DNA of 49,853 nucleotides, from assembly GCA_044225565.1 (NCBI GenBank), contig JBGAIL010000010.1, positions 1-49,853 of the forward strand, given 5' to 3'. The notes beneath the pieces were generated by a model. That model saw only the letters and a program-made list of their open reading frames with translations. It made no database searches and had not been told where the DNA came from. Shown in pieces: positions 7,677-16,821 of this stretch. The DNA comes from CAVXAE01 sp044225565. GTDB lineage: Bacteria > Pseudomonadota > Gammaproteobacteria > Steroidobacterales > Steroidobacteraceae. Both the position numbers and the translations under genes were made by a program. The number at the start of each line of letters is the position of its first letter. Within the stretch, counting starts at the first letter, position 1.

Positions 7677-8551
7677 GTGGAGCGGGCATGCGGTCCTGGC
7701 TCTTCGTGCCGGGCGACAGCGAGCGCAAACAGGCCAGGGCGCTGGGCGGGCCCGCCGATGCGCTGATCCTGGATCTCGAGGATTCCGTGGCAGCGGCCCA
7801 GCTGCCCGCCGCGCGCCAACGCGTTGCCGGAGTGCTTCGCGCTCGCGATCGGGCGAATCCGCAGCAACTGTGGGTGCGGGTCAACCCGCCGTCCGGCCCG
7901 CTTTTCGAGGCGGATGTCGAGGCGGTGGTCGAAGCCGGGCCCGACGGACTGGTGCTGCCGAAGGTCTCGTCCACCGAGGAGATCGCAGCCGTGGTCCAGC
8001 GCCTGGGTCCGCACAGCAGAATCAAGCTGCTCGTCATCGCCACGGAGACGCCGCGGGCGCTGCTCACTCTGGGGCACTGGAACCTGGAAGGCCTCGCAGG
8101 CCGGCTCGGCGGCCTCACGTGGGGCATGGAAGATCTCGGAACGGCCCTCGGCGCGATCGGCAAACGCGAGGCCGATGGCTCGCTCGCATTCACTTTCCAG
8201 CTGGCACGGAGCACCTGCCTGCTCGCGGCGGCGGCCGCAGGCGTGCAGGCGGTGGACAGCATCTATGCGGACTTCAGGGATGGCGAAGGCCTGGCGCGCG
8301 AAGCCGCAAAGGCGCGGCGTGACGGCTTCACGGGCAAGCTCGCCATCCATCCGGATCAGGTGGCGGCCATCAACGCAGCCTTCACGCCGACCGCCGCGGA
8401 GGTGGAATGGGCGCGCAAGGTGGTCGCCGCGTTCGCGGCACAACCCCAGGCCGGCGTCACGAGCCTCGATGGGCAGATGCTCGATCGCCCGCACCTGGTG
8501 CAGGCGCAGCGGCTCATCACGTTGGCCCAGCGAGGCGAAGCGGCATCGTGA
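7673..8551 (+). CDS. HpcH/HpaI aldolase-fold CoA-ester lyase (CitE-like)
   Basis: Predicted Mg-dependent lyase (292 residues) that cleaves a malyl-, citramalyl- or 3-hydroxyacyl-CoA. Visible hallmarks are RSWLFVPGDSERK (6-18), LILDLEDSVA with the metal-binding acidic pair, LVLPKVSS, IATETPRALL and the C-terminal GKLAIHPDQV. As a stand-alone single-domain CitE without citrate lyase alpha and gamma subunits it belongs to the CitE-like or (3S)-malyl-CoA / hydroxymethylglutaryl-CoA lyase group, not to a citrate lyase complex. It overlaps the MaoC gene (ATGA) and is itself overlapped by the next gene (GTGA), so all three are co-translated. Exact substrate cannot be read from sequence. Confidence 0.88.
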   Translation: MSGAGMRSWLFVPGDSERKQARALGGPADALILDLEDSVAAAQLPAARQRVAGVLRARDRANPQQLWVRVNPPSGPLFEADVEAVVEAGPDGLVLPKVSSTEEIAAVVQRLGPHSRIKLLVIATETPRALLTLGHWNLEGLAGRLGGLTWGMEDLGTALGAIGKREADGSLAFTFQLARSTCLLAAAAAGVQAVDSIYADFRDGEGLAREAAKARRDGFTGKLAIHPDQVAAINAAFTPTAAEVEWARKVVAAFAAQPQAGVTSLDGQMLDRPHLVQAQRLITLAQRGEAAS

Positions 8552-8925
8552 AGTTGCGCATCAAAGGGGATTCCGTGCGGTTGAGGCTCACCCAGGGCGA
8601 GGTCCGCTCGCTCGAGCAGCAGGGTGCCGTGACGGATGCAGTGCATTTCACTCCGGACTCGAAACTGGAGTATCGGGTGCGGCGCGATCCTGCCGTTGAA
8701 ACCCTTGCGGCGAATTTCCGCGACGGACTCCTCGAGGTGCGCATACCGGACGGGGTGGCGCTCGAATGGTGCCGCAGCCAACTCGTGACGCTGGAGTACA
8801 CGCGCAGCGCACCCGAAGGAGAGCTGCGGCTGGTGGTCGAGAAGGATTTTGCCTGCCTCGCGCCCCGCGCGGGAGAAGACGAGTCGGATCACTTCCCGCA
8901 TCCCGACGCGCTGGCGAAGTGCTGA
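8548..8925 (+). CDS. Small DUF7009-like protein of unknown function
   Basis: 125-residue soluble protein beginning VKLRIKGDSVRLRLTQGEV; this opening is one I associate with the DUF7009 family, whose function is unknown. It is rich in beta-type segments (SKLEYRVRR, LEVRIPDGVALEW, LVTLEYTR) and ends with acidic and His-rich residues. No signal peptide, membrane segment or catalytic motif is visible. The GTG start overlaps the CitE-like stop (GTGA), the same coupling used repeatedly downstream, and its position in the MaoC/CitE operon suggests a linked metabolic or regulatory role. The start is fixed by this overlap and by homology from residue 1; upstream in-frame codons have no family match. 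Confidence 0.7.
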   Translation: MKLRIKGDSVRLRLTQGEVRSLEQQGAVTDAVHFTPDSKLEYRVRRDPAVETLAANFRDGLLEVRIPDGVALEWCRSQLVTLEYTRSAPEGELRLVVEKDFACLAPRAGEDESDHFPHPDALAKC

Positions 8926-8975
8926 TGCCAGCCACGCTGCGCGCTGGCGATCTGCTGCTGCGAGTAGAGCCATGA
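8925..8975 (+). CDS. 16-codon bridging mini-ORF (coding status uncertain)
   Basis: An ATG at 8925 overlaps the preceding stop (TGATG), and the frame reads MPATLRAGDLLLRVEP before stopping at 8973-8975, where the stop overlaps the next gene's ATG (ATGA). It exactly fills the 46-nt gap between the DUF7009-like gene and the HlyD gene. It could carry ribosomes across the gap by termination-reinitiation, or be chance. No family is recognisable at this length. Confidence 0.3.
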   Translation: MPATLRAGDLLLRVEP

Positions 8976-9943
8976 AGCAAAGCGTCGCAGGCCTGGTCAT
9001 CACCGGCCTGCCTATCGTGCTGTTGCTGACGGCCTGCGGAGACCGTGACGATCCTTCCCGCTTCGTCGGCACGCTGGAGCGCGACCGCATCGAGATCATC
9101 GCCGATTCAGCCGAGCCCATCGTCTCGCTGGAAGTGCGTGAAGGGCAGCATGTCGAGAGCGGCCAGGTGCTGCTGCGCCAGGACATGGCGCTGGCCGGCA
9201 CCCGCGCCGCGCAGGCCGATGCGGAAGTCGAGCAGGCGAAGCATCGGCTCACGGAGCTCGAGCGCGGCGCGCGCGTCGAGGAGATCGATCGCGCGAGAGC
9301 CCGGTTGGCGTCGACCCGCGCTGCAGTGGCTCGCGACGAGCGCGAGTTCGTTCGCGTATCCAGCCTCGTCGAGCAGAAGCTGTTCAGCCAGGCGCAGCTC
9401 GACACCGCTCGTGCGACACGGGATGCGTCGCGCGCCGCACAGAAGGAAGCGCAAGCTCAACTTACAGAGCTGCTGCGCGGCACGCGCATCGAAGAAATCG
9501 ATCAGGCGCGCGCCACCGTCGCAGCCGCGCAGGCTGCACGACGCGAGCTGGAAGTGAACGACGCGCGGCTCACGGTCCTCGCCACTCGCGCCGGCACCAT
9601 CGATGCCTTGCCCTACAAGATGGGAGAGCGGCCTCCGAAAGGCGCTCCAGTCGTCGTCATGCTCGCCGACAGCCCGGCCTTCGCGCGGGTCTACGTGCCG
9701 GAGGGACAGCGAGTCCACGTGCGTCCGGGCGCGAACGCACGTATTTACGTGGATGGTCTGGAGCAACCCCTGAAGGGCAGGGTGCGCTACGTCGCGAGCG
9801 ATGCGGCCTTCACGCCTTACTTCGCATTGACACAGCGAGACCGCAGCCGGCTGGCCTTCCTATGCGAGATCGAGGTAGTCGATTCGAATGGCGCCTCGCT
9901 GCCCGCCGGCGTGCCGGTGGAAGCGCAGGTGGATCCGACGTGA
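8972..9943 (+). CDS. HlyD-family periplasmic adaptor lipoprotein of an ABC exporter
   Basis: Membrane-fusion (adaptor) protein of 323 residues. The N-terminus has a lipoprotein signal with lipobox LLTAC (cysteine about residue 22). The body follows the HlyD/YbhG layout: an N-terminal biotinyl-lipoyl-like strand (VSLEVREGQHVESGQVLLRQD), a long charged coiled-coil hairpin with two similar repeats (LERGARVEEIDRARA and LLRGTRIEEIDQARA), then the second lipoyl half and a beta-barrel. It is followed by an ATPase (GTGA overlap) and an ABC-2 permease, giving a YbhG-F-R-like exporter. E. coli ybh has two permeases, whereas only one is present here. Substrate unknown. Confidence 0.88.
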   Translation: MKQSVAGLVITGLPIVLLLTACGDRDDPSRFVGTLERDRIEIIADSAEPIVSLEVREGQHVESGQVLLRQDMALAGTRAAQADAEVEQAKHRLTELERGARVEEIDRARARLASTRAAVARDEREFVRVSSLVEQKLFSQAQLDTARATRDASRAAQKEAQAQLTELLRGTRIEEIDQARATVAAAQAARRELEVNDARLTVLATRAGTIDALPYKMGERPPKGAPVVVMLADSPAFARVYVPEGQRVHVRPGANARIYVDGLEQPLKGRVRYVASDAAFTPYFALTQRDRSRLAFLCEIEVVDSNGASLPAGVPVEAQVDPT

Positions 9944-10902
9944 CTTCCGGCGTCGGCGGCGAGCCTGCGATCGTCGCGAGCCATCTCTCGCGACGTTTCG
10001 GCAATGTGCTCGCGGTAGACGATGTCTCGCTCGAGATCCCGCGCGCTCAGATCTATGGCTTCCTGGGCCCGAACGGCTCGGGCAAATCCACCACCATCCG
10101 CATGTACTGCGGGCTTCTCGATCCCAGCGGGGGCACGATCCGTGTCCTCGGCCACGACGTGCCGCGCGAGGCCGAAGCATTGCGCGCCAAGGTCGGCTAC
10201 ATGACGCAGAAATTCTCGCTTTGGGACGACCTCACCGTGCTCGAGAATCTCCGGTTCATCGCGCGCGTGTTCACGCTGCCGTCCGCAAAGGCCAGGCAGC
10301 GCATCGATGCCGCGTTGGAGGAATACCACCTCCGCGATCTGGCGAATCGGCTCGCGGGCGCGATGAGCGGTGGGCAGCGTCAGCGCCTCGCGCTGGCCGC
10401 AGCGACTCTGCACGAGCCCGAGATGCTGATGCTCGACGAGCCCACCAGCGCGGTGGACCCGCAGAGCCGCCGGGATTTCTGGGAAAGCCTGTTCGCGCTC
10501 GCCGCGCGCGGCACGACCATTCTCGTCTCCACGCATTACATGGACGAAGCGGAACGCTGCCACCGGCTCGCGATCCTGAGTCAGGGCAGGCTGGTCGCCG
10601 AAGGCGAGCCCGAACGCCTGATGGACGAGCTGCCACTGCACGTGGTCGAAGTGTCGAGCCGCGACATCGACGAGGCGCGCGCCGCGCTTCATCAGCTGCG
10701 CGAGATGCGCAGCCTTGCGCAGCTGGGCCTGCGCCTGCACGTGCTCATCGATCAGGGCGTGCAGGATCCGGCGTCCGCTGTGCGGGACGTGCTGGCGCGC
10801 GCCGGCGTCGAAGCCGAGGTGCAGGCGACGAGAGCCAGCCTGGAGGACGTCTTCGTCGCGGCCACGTTGCCCGGAAGCGCCAGCCAGCGGGGCGCCGCGT
10901 GA
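9940..10902 (+). CDS. ABC transporter ATP-binding protein (exporter)
   Basis: 320-residue ATPase of an ABC-2 type exporter. Walker A GPNGSGKSTT (about 44-53), signature MSGGQRQRLALA, Walker B LMLDEPTSAVD and the H-loop STHYMDEAERC are all intact, so it should hydrolyse ATP. The C-terminal extension after the ATPase core, ending with SLEDVFVAAT, is typical of drug or polysaccharide-export ATPases of the CcmA/YbhF group. The GTG start at 9940 overlaps the HlyD stop, and its own stop overlaps the permease start in the same GTGA form. Only one ATPase domain is present, whereas YbhF is a double one. Confidence 0.9.
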   Translation: MTSGVGGEPAIVASHLSRRFGNVLAVDDVSLEIPRAQIYGFLGPNGSGKSTTIRMYCGLLDPSGGTIRVLGHDVPREAEALRAKVGYMTQKFSLWDDLTVLENLRFIARVFTLPSAKARQRIDAALEEYHLRDLANRLAGAMSGGQRQRLALAAATLHEPEMLMLDEPTSAVDPQSRRDFWESLFALAARGTTILVSTHYMDEAERCHRLAILSQGRLVAEGEPERLMDELPLHVVEVSSRDIDEARAALHQLREMRSLAQLGLRLHVLIDQGVQDPASAVRDVLARAGVEAEVQATRASLEDVFVAATLPGSASQRGAA

Positions 10903-12008
10903 GCCGCTTCTCCGGCTCTTTGATGCGCATCGGCGCGATCGCCGGCAAGGAAGTCCGTCAGCTCGGCCGGGACCGGCTCACGGGTGGGATGATCGTCGGC
11001 ATTCCGCTCTTCCAGATCCTCATCTTCGGCTTCGGCATCAATTTCGACGTGCGCCATCTCCGCGCCGGCTACGTGGATCTCGCGCATACATCCGCCTCGC
11101 GCGCGCTGATCGCCGACCTGCAGGCGACCCAGGTGATGCAGTTCGTGGAAGCTGCGAGCGGGCCCGCGGAGCTCCGTCGCCTCATCGCGGCCGGGCGCAT
11201 CTCCGCAGGCATCTATATTCCACCGGACTTCGAGCGACGCCGCATCGAAGGCAATCGTCCCGTGGCACAAATGTTCGTGGACGGCACGGAGCCCGGTGTG
11301 GAAGGCGTGCTGCGCGGCCTGGCCGACATGCCGATGCGGTTGCGGGCTGCGGATGCCACGACGGCACGCCGTTCCATCGAGGTGCTCACGGAATACAACC
11401 CGGAACGGCGCACGGCGGTGCAGATCGTACCGGCACTCATCGGCGTGATCCTGACGATGACCATGGTCATCTTCACGGCCATCGCGCTGGTCCGCGAGCG
11501 CGAGCGCGGCAACCTCGAGCTGCTCATCACGACGCCGGTAAGGTCCGCGGAGCTGATGATCGGCAAGCTCGCCCCGTACGTGCTCGTCGGCCTCATCCAG
11601 ACGACCATCGTGCTCGTCACCGGAGTGCTGCTGTTCGACGTGCCCATCAACGGCAGCCTGTGGGAGCTCTACCTCGGCGCCAGCCTGTTCATCGCCGCCA
11701 CGCTCGCCCTCGGCCTCGTCATCTCCACCGTGGCCCGCACCCAGTTCCAGGCGATGCAGCTCGGCTTCTTCACCATGCTGCCTTCCATCCTGCTCTCCGG
11801 TTTCCTGTTCCCCTTCGATGGCATGCCGCCGGCGGCGCGCGCGCTGGCCCAGGTGCTGCCGCTCACGCACTTCAACCAGATCGTGCGCGGAGTGGTGCTG
11901 CGGGGCGCCAGCCTGGGCGATCTCGGGGTGCCCGTGCTCAAGCTGACGGCGTTCCTGCTGGCTGCCGTGGCCTTCGCGGCGCTGAGGTTTCGCAAGCGGC
12001 TGGGCTGA
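10899..12008 (+). CDS. ABC-2 type permease of the exporter
   Basis: 369-residue inner-membrane permease. An N-terminal membrane segment (about 25-45) is followed by a long periplasmic domain (about 50-175, including AGRISAGIYIPPDFERR and FVDGTEPG), then five hydrophobic segments from VPALIGVILTMTMVIF onward, and a conserved LPSILLSGFLFPFDGMP loop. This is the ABC2_membrane_3 / YbhR topology. The GTG at 10899 overlaps the ATPase stop; an in-frame ATG at 10923 is an alternative that would shorten it by eight residues. It ends the operon; thrA begins 67 nt downstream with its own leader. Confidence 0.88.
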   Translation: MSRFSGSLMRIGAIAGKEVRQLGRDRLTGGMIVGIPLFQILIFGFGINFDVRHLRAGYVDLAHTSASRALIADLQATQVMQFVEAASGPAELRRLIAAGRISAGIYIPPDFERRRIEGNRPVAQMFVDGTEPGVEGVLRGLADMPMRLRAADATTARRSIEVLTEYNPERRTAVQIVPALIGVILTMTMVIFTAIALVRERERGNLELLITTPVRSAELMIGKLAPYVLVGLIQTTIVLVTGVLLFDVPINGSLWELYLGASLFIAATLALGLVISTVARTQFQAMQLGFFTMLPSILLSGFLFPFDGMPPAARALAQVLPLTHFNQIVRGVVLRGASLGDLGVPVLKLTAFLLAAVAFAALRFRKRLG

Positions 12009-12075
12009 GTTGCGCAAGCGGAGGCGCGTCAGTAGAGTCGCAGGGTTTTTTACCCGAGTAACAGCGAATTTTGCC

Positions 12076-14560
12076 ATGTCCGGTCGCGATCCCTGGGTGG
12101 TCCACAAGTTCGGCGGCTCGAGCGTCGCCGATGCCGACTGTTTTCGCCGCGTAGCCACCATCGTGGAAGGCTTTGCCGAGCCGCGCGCTGGCGTGGTGCT
12201 TTCTGCGTGCCGTGGCGTCACGGACGCCCTGTTGAACCTCATCGCGCTCGCCGAGCGCCAGGACAGCCGTGTCCCGGCGGAGCTGGCCGCCATCCGCGCG
12301 CGCCACGCCACCATCGCCGAGTCGCTGCTCTCGCCCGAGTCGGCGCGGCTCTATCTCGCCGGCTTCGATCGCGACTGCCACGACATCGAAGGCATCCTGC
12401 ACACGGTGAGGCTCACCCGCGCCGCCGGGCGCAACGTGAGCGACCTCATCGTCGGCTATGGGGAGCTGTGGTCCACCAAGCTCTTCAGCCGTTTCCTCGA
12501 GGCGCGCAGCAAGCGCAAGGGCGTCGTCCAGTGGGTGGACGCCCGCGAGGTGCTGGTCGTCGAATGGGGCGCTCTGGGCCCTGCCGTGCAGTGGCAGGAG
12601 TCGCAGCAGAAGATCGATGCACTGGTGGGTCCGGAATTCACCGGCACGCTCGTCATCACCGGCTTCGTCGCAAGCGATCGCCGTGGCGTGCAAACCACGC
12701 TCGGCCGCAACGGTAGCGACTTCTCGGGCTCCATCTTCGGTGCGCTGCTCTCCGCGAAGGAGATCCACATCTGGACGGACGTGGACGGCGTGCTCTCGGC
12801 CGATCCGCGGCGGGTCCCGGATGCCACCGTCATCGACTCGCTCTCGTACAACGAGGCGATGGAGCTCGCGTACTTCGGCGCGAAGGTGATCCATCCTCAG
12901 ACGATGGCGCCCGCGGTCGGCCGCGACATCCCCATCTGGATCCGCAACACCTTCGCGCCGGAGAAGGCGGGCACGGTCATCTGCGCCCACCCGAAATCGA
13001 CGCACCCGGTGAAGGGCATCACCAACATCGAGCGCATCGCGCTCATCAACATCGAAGGCGCGGGCATGATCGGCGTGCCCGGCACCGCGCACCGCCTCTT
13101 CGGCGCGCTGCGGGAAGAGAGCATCTCGGTCATCCTCATCTCGCAGGGCAGCTCGGAGCACTCCATCTGCTGCGCCATCCCGCAGGACCAGGCGGACCGC
13201 GCCGCCGCCGTGGTGCGCCTCGCATTTCAGCGGGAGTTGCAGGAAGGCCAGATCCAGAGCGTCGAGGTCGATCCGGACCTCGCCATCCTCGCCGTGGTCG
13301 GCGATGGCATGGCCGGCATGCCGGGAGTGGCGGGCAAGGTGTTCAACGCACTGGGCGGCGCCAGCATCAACGTGCGGGCCATCGCCCAGGGCGCTTCGGA
13401 GCGGAACATCTCCGTAGTGGTGGATGGCAAGCACGCCACGCGCGCGCTGCGCGCCGCGCATGCAGGCTTCTATCTTTCACCTCATACGCTCTCCATCGGA
13501 GTCATCGGCCCCGGCACGGTGGGCCGCGTGTTCCTGGATCAGCTGGCGTCGCAGAGCGCGCGCCTGCGCGAGCAGTTCAATCTGGATCTGCGCGTGCGCG
13601 GCATCATGTCTTCCAGGCGCATGCTGCTTTCCAGCCCCACCGTGGACCTCGCGCACTGGCGCGAGCGCTTCGAGGCGGAAGCGACCGAAGCGAGCCTGGA
13701 CAAGTTCCTGGACCACGTGCGCGTCGACTATCTGCCGCACACCGTGCTCATCGACTGCACGGCGAGCGAGGAGATCGGCCGCCGCTACTTCGACTGGTTC
13801 GAGCGCGGCGTGCACGTCGTCACGCCGAACAAGAAGGCAAACAGCGCGGAGCTCAGCTATTACCGCAGCCTGCGCGAGGCGCGCCGCAGCAGTCGGCGCC
13901 CGCTATCTCTACGAAGCGACCGTCGGAGCCGGCTTGCCGGTCATCCAGACCCTGCGCGACCTGCGGGAGACGGGCGACGACATCACGAGCATCGAAGGCA
14001 TCTTCTCCGGAACGCTCGCTTACCTGTTCAACATCTACGACGGCAGCACGGCGTTCTCCGACATCGTGAAGGACGCGAGGCAGCGCGGCTACACGGAGCC
14101 CGATCCGCGCGACGATCTCTCCGGCACCGACGTGGCGCGCAAGCTGATCATCCTGGGGCGCGAGATGGGCCTGGAGCTGGAGCTCTCCGACGTGCAGATC
14201 GAGAGCCTGGTGCCTGCCGGTCTCGAGAAAGGCACCATCGACGAGTTCCTCGAGAAGCTGCCCGCACACGACGGCACCATGCGCAAGCGCTTCGACGCCG
14301 CCCGCGGTCGGCAGAAGGTGCTGCGCTACATCGGGCGCCTCACCGCCGAGGGCCAGGCGACCGTGGGCCTCGTCGAGCTCGACGCGAAGCACGCCTTCGC
14401 GAACATCGCGCTGACCGACAACGTGGTGCGCTTCGCGACCCGGCGCTACTGCAACAATCCGCTCATCGTGCAAGGACCCGGCGCCGGCACCGAGGTGACG
14501 GCCGGTGGCGTCTTCGCAGACCTGCTGCGCCTCGCGAGCTTCCTGGGAGCAAGGCTGTGA
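12076..14560 (+). CDS. thrA: Bifunctional aspartokinase / homoserine dehydrogenase, interrupted by one frameshift
   Basis: Catalyses two steps from aspartate to homoserine. Reading order: aspartokinase KFGGSS (K11) and NGSDFSGS, two ACT regulatory domains (about 310-460; VILISQGSSEHS, INVRAIAQGASERN), then the dehydrogenase NAD-binding domain from SIGVIGPGTVG (about 474) and VVTPNKKANS. Near 13880-13890 the frame breaks after YYRSLREARR and continues in the +1 frame as VGARYLYEATVGAGLPVI, with an intact remainder to the stop at 14560. The total of 2485 nt is exactly one base more than 828 codons, so a single extra base (the A in CGCAGCAGTC is one option) explains it. All downstream motifs are intact, so I favour a sequencing error. 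thrB overlaps the stop. Confidence 0.9.
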
Positions 14561-15495
14561 CCCAGTCCGCCACCGCATTTGCGCCAGCCTCCGTCGCGAA
14601 CGTCGCCATCGGCTTCGACATCCTCGGCTTCGCCGTCGACGCGCTCGGCGACAAGGTGACCGTACGGCGGCGCAAGCAGCCCGGCGTCGCCATCCTGGCG
14701 AGCCGCGGCGCCGTCGGCGACCTGCCGCTCGATCCCGAGAAGAACACGGCGGGGAGAGCGCTGCTCGCGCTGCAGGACGCGCTGAGGCCGGACTTCGGGT
14801 TCGAGATGGAGATCGAGAAAGGCATTCCGCTCGGCTCGGGCCTCGGCGGCTCGGCCGCCTCCGCGGTCGGCGCCGTGGTGGCGGCGAATGCCTTGTTCGC
14901 GAAGCCGGTCGGCAAGCTGGAGCTGCTGAAGTTCGCCATGCAGGGCGAGGCCGTCGCCAGCGGCTCGCTGCACGTCGACAACATTTCGCCTTCGCTGTTC
15001 GGCGGCATGGTGCTCACCGTCGGCATCGATCAGCCCCGTGTGAAGACCATTCCCGTGCCCGCAGGCGTGAAGGCCGTCATCGTGCACCCGCACATGTTCC
15101 TCGCCACGAAGCAGGCCAGGGCCATCCTCAGCCGCACGGTCGACATGTCCGCGTTCGTCTGGCAAACGGCGAACCTCGCGGGCTTCATCTCCGGCTGCTA
15201 CACGAACGACCTGGACATGATCCGCGCCTCCTTCGAGGACGTGGTGATCGAGCCGCAGCGCCAGGCATTGATCCCGGGCTTCGGCGAAGTGCGCCAGGCC
15301 TCGCTCGAGGCCGGCGCACTGGGCTGCTCCATTTCCGGAGCGGGGCCCACGATGTTCGCCTGGGCGCTCGAGAGCCGCGCGCCCGCCGTGCTCGAAGCCA
15401 TGCAGGGCGTGTTCGCCCGCCAGTCCATCGAGACCGACGACTGGATCGTCGACGTGCAGTCGAGCGGCGCGCGCGTCATCGATTCCGGGTCCTGA
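14557..15495 (+). CDS. thrB: Homoserine kinase
   Basis: GHMP-family kinase that phosphorylates homoserine using ATP, between ThrA and ThrC in threonine synthesis. The 312-residue protein begins VTQSATAFAPASVANVAIGF and has the GHMP phosphate-binding motif PLGSGLGGSAASAVG (about 90-104) and the C-terminal SISGAGPTMFAW motif. Length agrees with E. coli ThrB (310). The GTG start overlaps the thrA stop (GTGA), and thrC begins 9 nt after the stop, so the order is the classical thrABC operon. No unusual residues were noticed. Confidence 0.95.
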   Translation: MTQSATAFAPASVANVAIGFDILGFAVDALGDKVTVRRRKQPGVAILASRGAVGDLPLDPEKNTAGRALLALQDALRPDFGFEMEIEKGIPLGSGLGGSAASAVGAVVAANALFAKPVGKLELLKFAMQGEAVASGSLHVDNISPSLFGGMVLTVGIDQPRVKTIPVPAGVKAVIVHPHMFLATKQARAILSRTVDMSAFVWQTANLAGFISGCYTNDLDMIRASFEDVVIEPQRQALIPGFGEVRQASLEAGALGCSISGAGPTMFAWALESRAPAVLEAMQGVFARQSIETDDWIVDVQSSGARVIDSGS

Positions 15496-15504
15496 GGGCA
15501 GCGC

Positions 15505-16821
15505 ATGCAGTTCGTCAGCACGCGCGGGAAGGTGCCAGCAACGGGATTCGGAGTCGCGCTCGCCCAGGGCCTCGCGCCCGACGGTGGCCTCTACATGCCG
15601 GCATCCTGGCCGGCGCCGGTCTCGCCGGAATCGTTGCCCGATGCGTCGCAGCTGCCGCAGATCGCGAAGCAGCTCATCGCGCCGTTCATCGCGGGCGATG
15701 ACCTTGCACTCGAGCTTCCGGCAATCACCGCAGGCGCCTTCGATTTCCCGGCACCGCTGGTCCCGCTCGATGGTGGCGGCCGCCTGCACGTGCTGGAGCT
15801 CTTCCACGGTCCCACGGCAGCCTTCAAGGATTTCGGTGCACGTTTTCTGGCAGAGAGTCTCACGCGCCTGAGAGCGGGCGCGTCACGCCCTTTGCGGATT
15901 CTCGTCGCGACCTCGGGTGACACCGGCGGGGCAGTGGCTGCAGCGTTCCACAATCGCACCGGTGTCGATGTCGCGGTGCTGTTCCCGAAAGGCCTCGTTT
16001 CCCCGACGCAGCAGCGGCAGCTCACCTGCTGGGGCGGCAACGTGCAGTCGTTCGCCGTGCGCGGCACGTTCGATGACTGCCAGCGCCTGGTGAAGGAGGC
16101 GTTCCTCGACGGGAACCTGCGCTCGAGCGCAGAGCTCTCCTCGGCGAACAGCATCAACATCGGCCGCCTGTTTCCGCAGATGGTGTATTACGCCGCTTCG
16201 AGTCTTCGGGTGTGGCGCGAGCACGGCGAGCCTGCTTCTTACGTGATTCCGAGCGGCAACCTCGGCAACGCGCTGGCCTGCCTGCTCGCGCGCAAACTGG
16301 GGTTGCCCATCGCGGAGGTCCATCTCGCGCACAATGCCAATCGCACGGTGCCGGACTACCTGGTCACGGGAGACTGGAAGCCTCGTTCCAGCATTGCCAC
16401 TCTCGCCTCTGCGATGGATGTTGGAAATCCGAGTAATTTCGAGCGCTTACGTCATATTTATCCAGCGATATCGAGCATGCGTGAGGCGGTCACCGCGGAT
16501 ACGGTGGACGATGCGGCGATCCGCTCCCGCATCAAGCTGGGCTTCGAGCAGTTCGGGCAGATCTGGTGTCCGCATACCGCCGTAGCGGCGGAAGCGTATG
16601 CGCGGCTGCCGGAGTCCCGGCGCTCGAGAGGCCGCTGGATTTTGGTTGCGACCGCACATCCGGCAAAATTCCGGGAGATCGTCGAGCCGTTGCTGGGGCG
16701 CGAGGTGGCAGTGCCGCAGAGCCTCGCCGCGCTGTTCGCGCGGCCGGTGGCCTGCACGGAGATCGACGCCGGTCTCGCGGCGTTGCGCGCACAGCTGATG
16801 GCGGAGCAGGAGATTCCGTGA
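15505..16821 (+). CDS. thrC: Threonine synthase
   Basis: PLP enzyme converting O-phosphohomoserine to threonine. The 438-residue protein starts MQFVSTRGKVPATGFGVALA, typical of the long gammaproteobacterial form; the PLP lysine is in PTAAFKDFGARF (about residue 107), followed by ATSGDTGGAVAAAF and the PLP phosphate-binding region IPSGNLGNALA. A GAGGGC ribosome-binding site lies just upstream of the ATG. Its stop is overlapped by the GTG of the next gene, which encodes an unrelated NERD protein. Confidence 0.95.
   Translation: MQFVSTRGKVPATGFGVALAQGLAPDGGLYMPASWPAPVSPESLPDASQLPQIAKQLIAPFIAGDDLALELPAITAGAFDFPAPLVPLDGGGRLHVLELFHGPTAAFKDFGARFLAESLTRLRAGASRPLRILVATSGDTGGAVAAAFHNRTGVDVAVLFPKGLVSPTQQRQLTCWGGNVQSFAVRGTFDDCQRLVKEAFLDGNLRSSAELSSANSINIGRLFPQMVYYAASSLRVWREHGEPASYVIPSGNLGNALACLLARKLGLPIAEVHLAHNANRTVPDYLVTGDWKPRSSIATLASAMDVGNPSNFERLRHIYPAISSMREAVTADTVDDAAIRSRIKLGFEQFGQIWCPHTAVAAEAYARLPESRRSRGRWILVATAHPAKFREIVEPLLGREVAVPQSLAALFARPVACTEIDAGLAALRAQLMAEQEIP

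Noticed and set aside
5480..8551. A very long open frame running through the complement of cysI and into the CitE-like gene.
   Set aside because: The part opposite cysI is antisense noise of GC-rich DNA; only the last 292 codons match a protein family, and that gene has its own start at 7673.
9888..12008. Treating the ABC permease as the end of a 706-residue protein beginning inside the HlyD gene.
   Set aside because: The N-terminal 337 codons are a shadow of the ATPase frame; homology begins at the GTG at 10899.
12040..12075. GGGTTTTTTACCC small hairpin before thrA as an attenuator like the E. coli thr leader.
   Set aside because: The stem is only 3 bp, and no leader peptide with Thr/Ile codons is present.
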